Positions 62,189 to 64,000 of a DNA stretch of 64,000 nucleotides are shown one piece after another. How positions within the stretch are numbered: position 1 is the stretch's first letter; each line of letters opens with the position of its first letter. Location of the stretch: assembly GCA_033002965.1 (NCBI GenBank), contig JAURVB010002157.1:1-64000 (forward strand). The letters run 5' to 3'. Both the position numbers and the translations under genes were made by a program. The notes under the pieces are model-generated. The model made no database searches. It saw nothing but the letters and a program-made list of their open reading frames with translations, and had not been told where the DNA came from. Source of the DNA: Piper betle. Lineage: Eukaryota > Streptophyta > Magnoliopsida > Piperales > Piperaceae.

Positions 62189-63833
62189 TACCGGCAAAAT
62201 CCTGCTATTGAGAGAGCATCAATACTGGATTCTGTTCCTCCAGCTACCATGACATCTGCATCTCCAAAGAGGATCATTCTAGCAGCATCTCCAACTGAAT
62301 GAGCACCCGTTGCACAAGCAGTTACTGCAGCATGATTGGGGCCCTAAATTCTCGAGTGAGACCAGCTCGTAACCCTTTCACCATTCAATAGTATAGAAGA
62401 TAATAAAAATATCTATATAACAACTCCATGTGGCTGGTTTCAATATTGTTGTCGCATACAATACAAAAAAATAAATAAATCTTTCCATCGGGCTCATGCT
62501 TTTTACAAAAAGATAGAAAATTAAATGAAAAATTAAAATAAACGTACCTCAAAGCCATACTTCATACTGACATGACCAGAAGCCATATTAATTAATATTC
62601 TTGGGATGAAGAATGGGCTTAGTTGACGCAAACGCTGAAATCACAAGTATAAAAGTTCGACATCAAATTTGGTAAACATCATTTAAAATCTCTCTCTAGC
62701 GAAAGCTTTGACATGTAAATAGGAATATGATCGTCAAATAATCAAGTAAAACATCGGTATATGGAAACCTGAGTGGATAACGAGGAGTAAGGGATATCAC
62801 TGGAGGCTACAAAACCACGCGGGCCTCGTGATTTATATGTACAAAACAATGGATCAAACATTCTTCTACGAATGCTAACTAAAAAATTCTTCACAAAGGT
62901 AAGTAAGGTGCAGCCTGCTGGGTACCTTATCGCAAATCATTTGAGCCGCATCCAGAATATCACTGATGCTCCCTATACCACCACCAATGGAAACACCCTT
63001 CCAAAAGCAGACAACATCACAATCTCATAATCCCACTTCAGGAATGGGATGATAGGATAAAGGAATATTCAAATTTTCAAGCATGAGTGGGTTCCGGAGA
63101 TAACCGTGTCTTTCTTATCCTCAGGATCAATGGCAAGCCAGCAAGCATCTCTGAGAGCCTCCTCTGCCGCGCACAACGCATACGCAATAAATCTTGCAAT
63201 GGATCTATGGTCCTGGCAAAGAGGCAACTTTTTTAGACCAGTAAAGAAAAAAACAGCAAAGACAACAAGATGCTCTCGAACTTGCGCGCATGACATCAAA
63301 AGAGTACAAATGAGTAAGAAAAAAACACTATTGAACTGAAACCAAAATACCTTGGACTTGAGCCAAAGCGATTCGTCGAACTGGCCATCGCCGGAGCCGC
63401 AAGGCACGACGCCGGCAACTTTAGAAGAAAGTTGCTCAAACGTGTAGGACACAACATCTTCATGGAATCGACCCATTTTGAGATCATCCGGCGTGAGCTG
63501 CCTGATCCCGCATTGCCCCTCAACGAGCCGCCTCCACGTAGTTTCCACTCCACAGCCGAGCGGAGTGACCAAGCCCAGACCTTTTTTTTAAACAAAGGCA
63601 AAGCCATCAAAACAATCCAAAACCCAAATTCTCCAACAAAACCACCACCATCATTACGATGGAAGTTTGAAGAGATAGCGGAACGCAACAAAAATGGTAC
63701 CGGTGACGACGACGCGGCGGGAGGGACGAGGAGGGGGCGGGTGGAAGGAGCGATACATCGGCTTCGAAATGCGGCCAAGAACACGGAACCCGGCCGGCAA
63801 GAGGCGGCGCCGATTGCTCATCTCTGCCAACAT
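57648..63833 (-). CDS. mtKAS: Mitochondrial 3-oxoacyl-[ACP] synthase, 14 exons
   Basis: Condensing enzyme of mitochondrial fatty-acid synthesis, which supplies octanoyl-ACP for lipoate. Exons in order: 63701-63833, 63351-63580, 63105-63212, 62926-62997, 62548-62634, 62192-62343, 61799-61879, 61667-61700, 61069-61135, 60254-60330, 59363-59423, 59204-59286, 58181-58252 and 57648-57809. They total 1419 bases (472 residues), all in frame, close to the known plant enzyme. A basic N-terminal leader ([20 protein letters not shown]) fits a mitochondrial transit peptide and precedes [17 protein letters not shown]. The catalytic triad is complete: Cys in [10 protein letters not shown], His in [12 protein letters not shown] and His in [11 protein letters not shown], with the glycine loop [15 protein letters not shown] at the C-terminus. 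The ATG at 63833 is chosen because it gives the fuller leader; the ATG at 63821 is possible. No damage was seen. Confidence 0.95.
58980..59009. repeat. TTC microsatellite in a KAS intron
   Basis: About ten TTC units within the intron between exons 12 and 13. Confidence 0.95.
62144..62185. repeat. TA microsatellite in a KAS intron
   Basis: About 18-20 TA units, ending within ten bases of the splice donor of exon 6, so length changes could affect that donor. Confidence 0.95.
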
Positions 63834-64000
63834 TTTCGCAACAAGAAGACGAACTTCAACATTCCGAAACCGAAATGGACACCAAATTTTACCAAAAATC
63901 AAAAGAACGAACATACCTTAGAAGCCGAAGTTGGTGTCCCCCTTCTACCTATGCACAAAAGCAGATATCAAAAAAGCCACTTCCACTCAGTCCTGGTTTA

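Overview
The window is nuclear DNA of a flowering plant. Genes are split by GT-AG introns, the families are plant ones (beta-1,2-xylosyltransferase, tonoplast dicarboxylate transporter, CYBDOM/AIR12-type DOMON protein, mitochondrial KAS), and well over half of the DNA is retrotransposon. GC-rich first exons, long Tekay/Del-type LTRs and low gene density suggest a monocot, but this is an inference.

Layout. 0.3-2.9 kb: 3' part of a Pescadillo (ribosome biogenesis) gene. 4.5-8.0 kb: a DOMON gene split by a 2.8 kb solo LTR with a perfect 5 bp target duplication. 8.5-10.2 kb (minus): a decayed beta-1,2-xylosyltransferase. 10.7-30.2 kb: a nest of LTR copies inserted into each other in alternating orientation, with an Athila/Tat-like remnant between. 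31.5-36.7 kb: an O-fucosyltransferase (GT106) gene whose intron 9 holds a hAT-like element carrying LTR-derived sequence. 37.7-40.2 kb: a tonoplast dicarboxylate transporter gene. 40.2-43.4 kb: AT-rich spacer ending in a strong 121 bp hairpin. 43.9-51.1 kb (minus): a Ty3/gypsy chromovirus with 3' LTR, pol and partial gag but no 5' LTR. 51.1-52.7 kb: unidentified. 52.7-55.2 kb: exon 1 of a USP39/Sad1-like splicing gene followed by an elongation factor Ts copy that lacks its middle exons. 57.6-63.8 kb (minus): an intact 14-exon mitochondrial 3-oxoacyl-ACP synthase.

The host genes are unrelated housekeeping or metabolic genes and form no pathway or cluster. What links the regions is one LTR family (TGTAAAACC...GTGTTACA ends) that recurs as solo LTRs, nested copies, a coding element and a fragment inside a DNA transposon.

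Several otherwise conserved genes carry single-base indels, mostly in short homopolymers, while the mitochondrial KAS gene is clean over 1.4 kb of coding sequence. Assembly error and early decay cannot be separated from the sequence alone. I found no operon, CRISPR array, tRNA or rRNA and nothing that looks like a wholly new biological system; the best leads are the chimeric gene fragments, the transposon carrying LTR sequence and the long hairpin.
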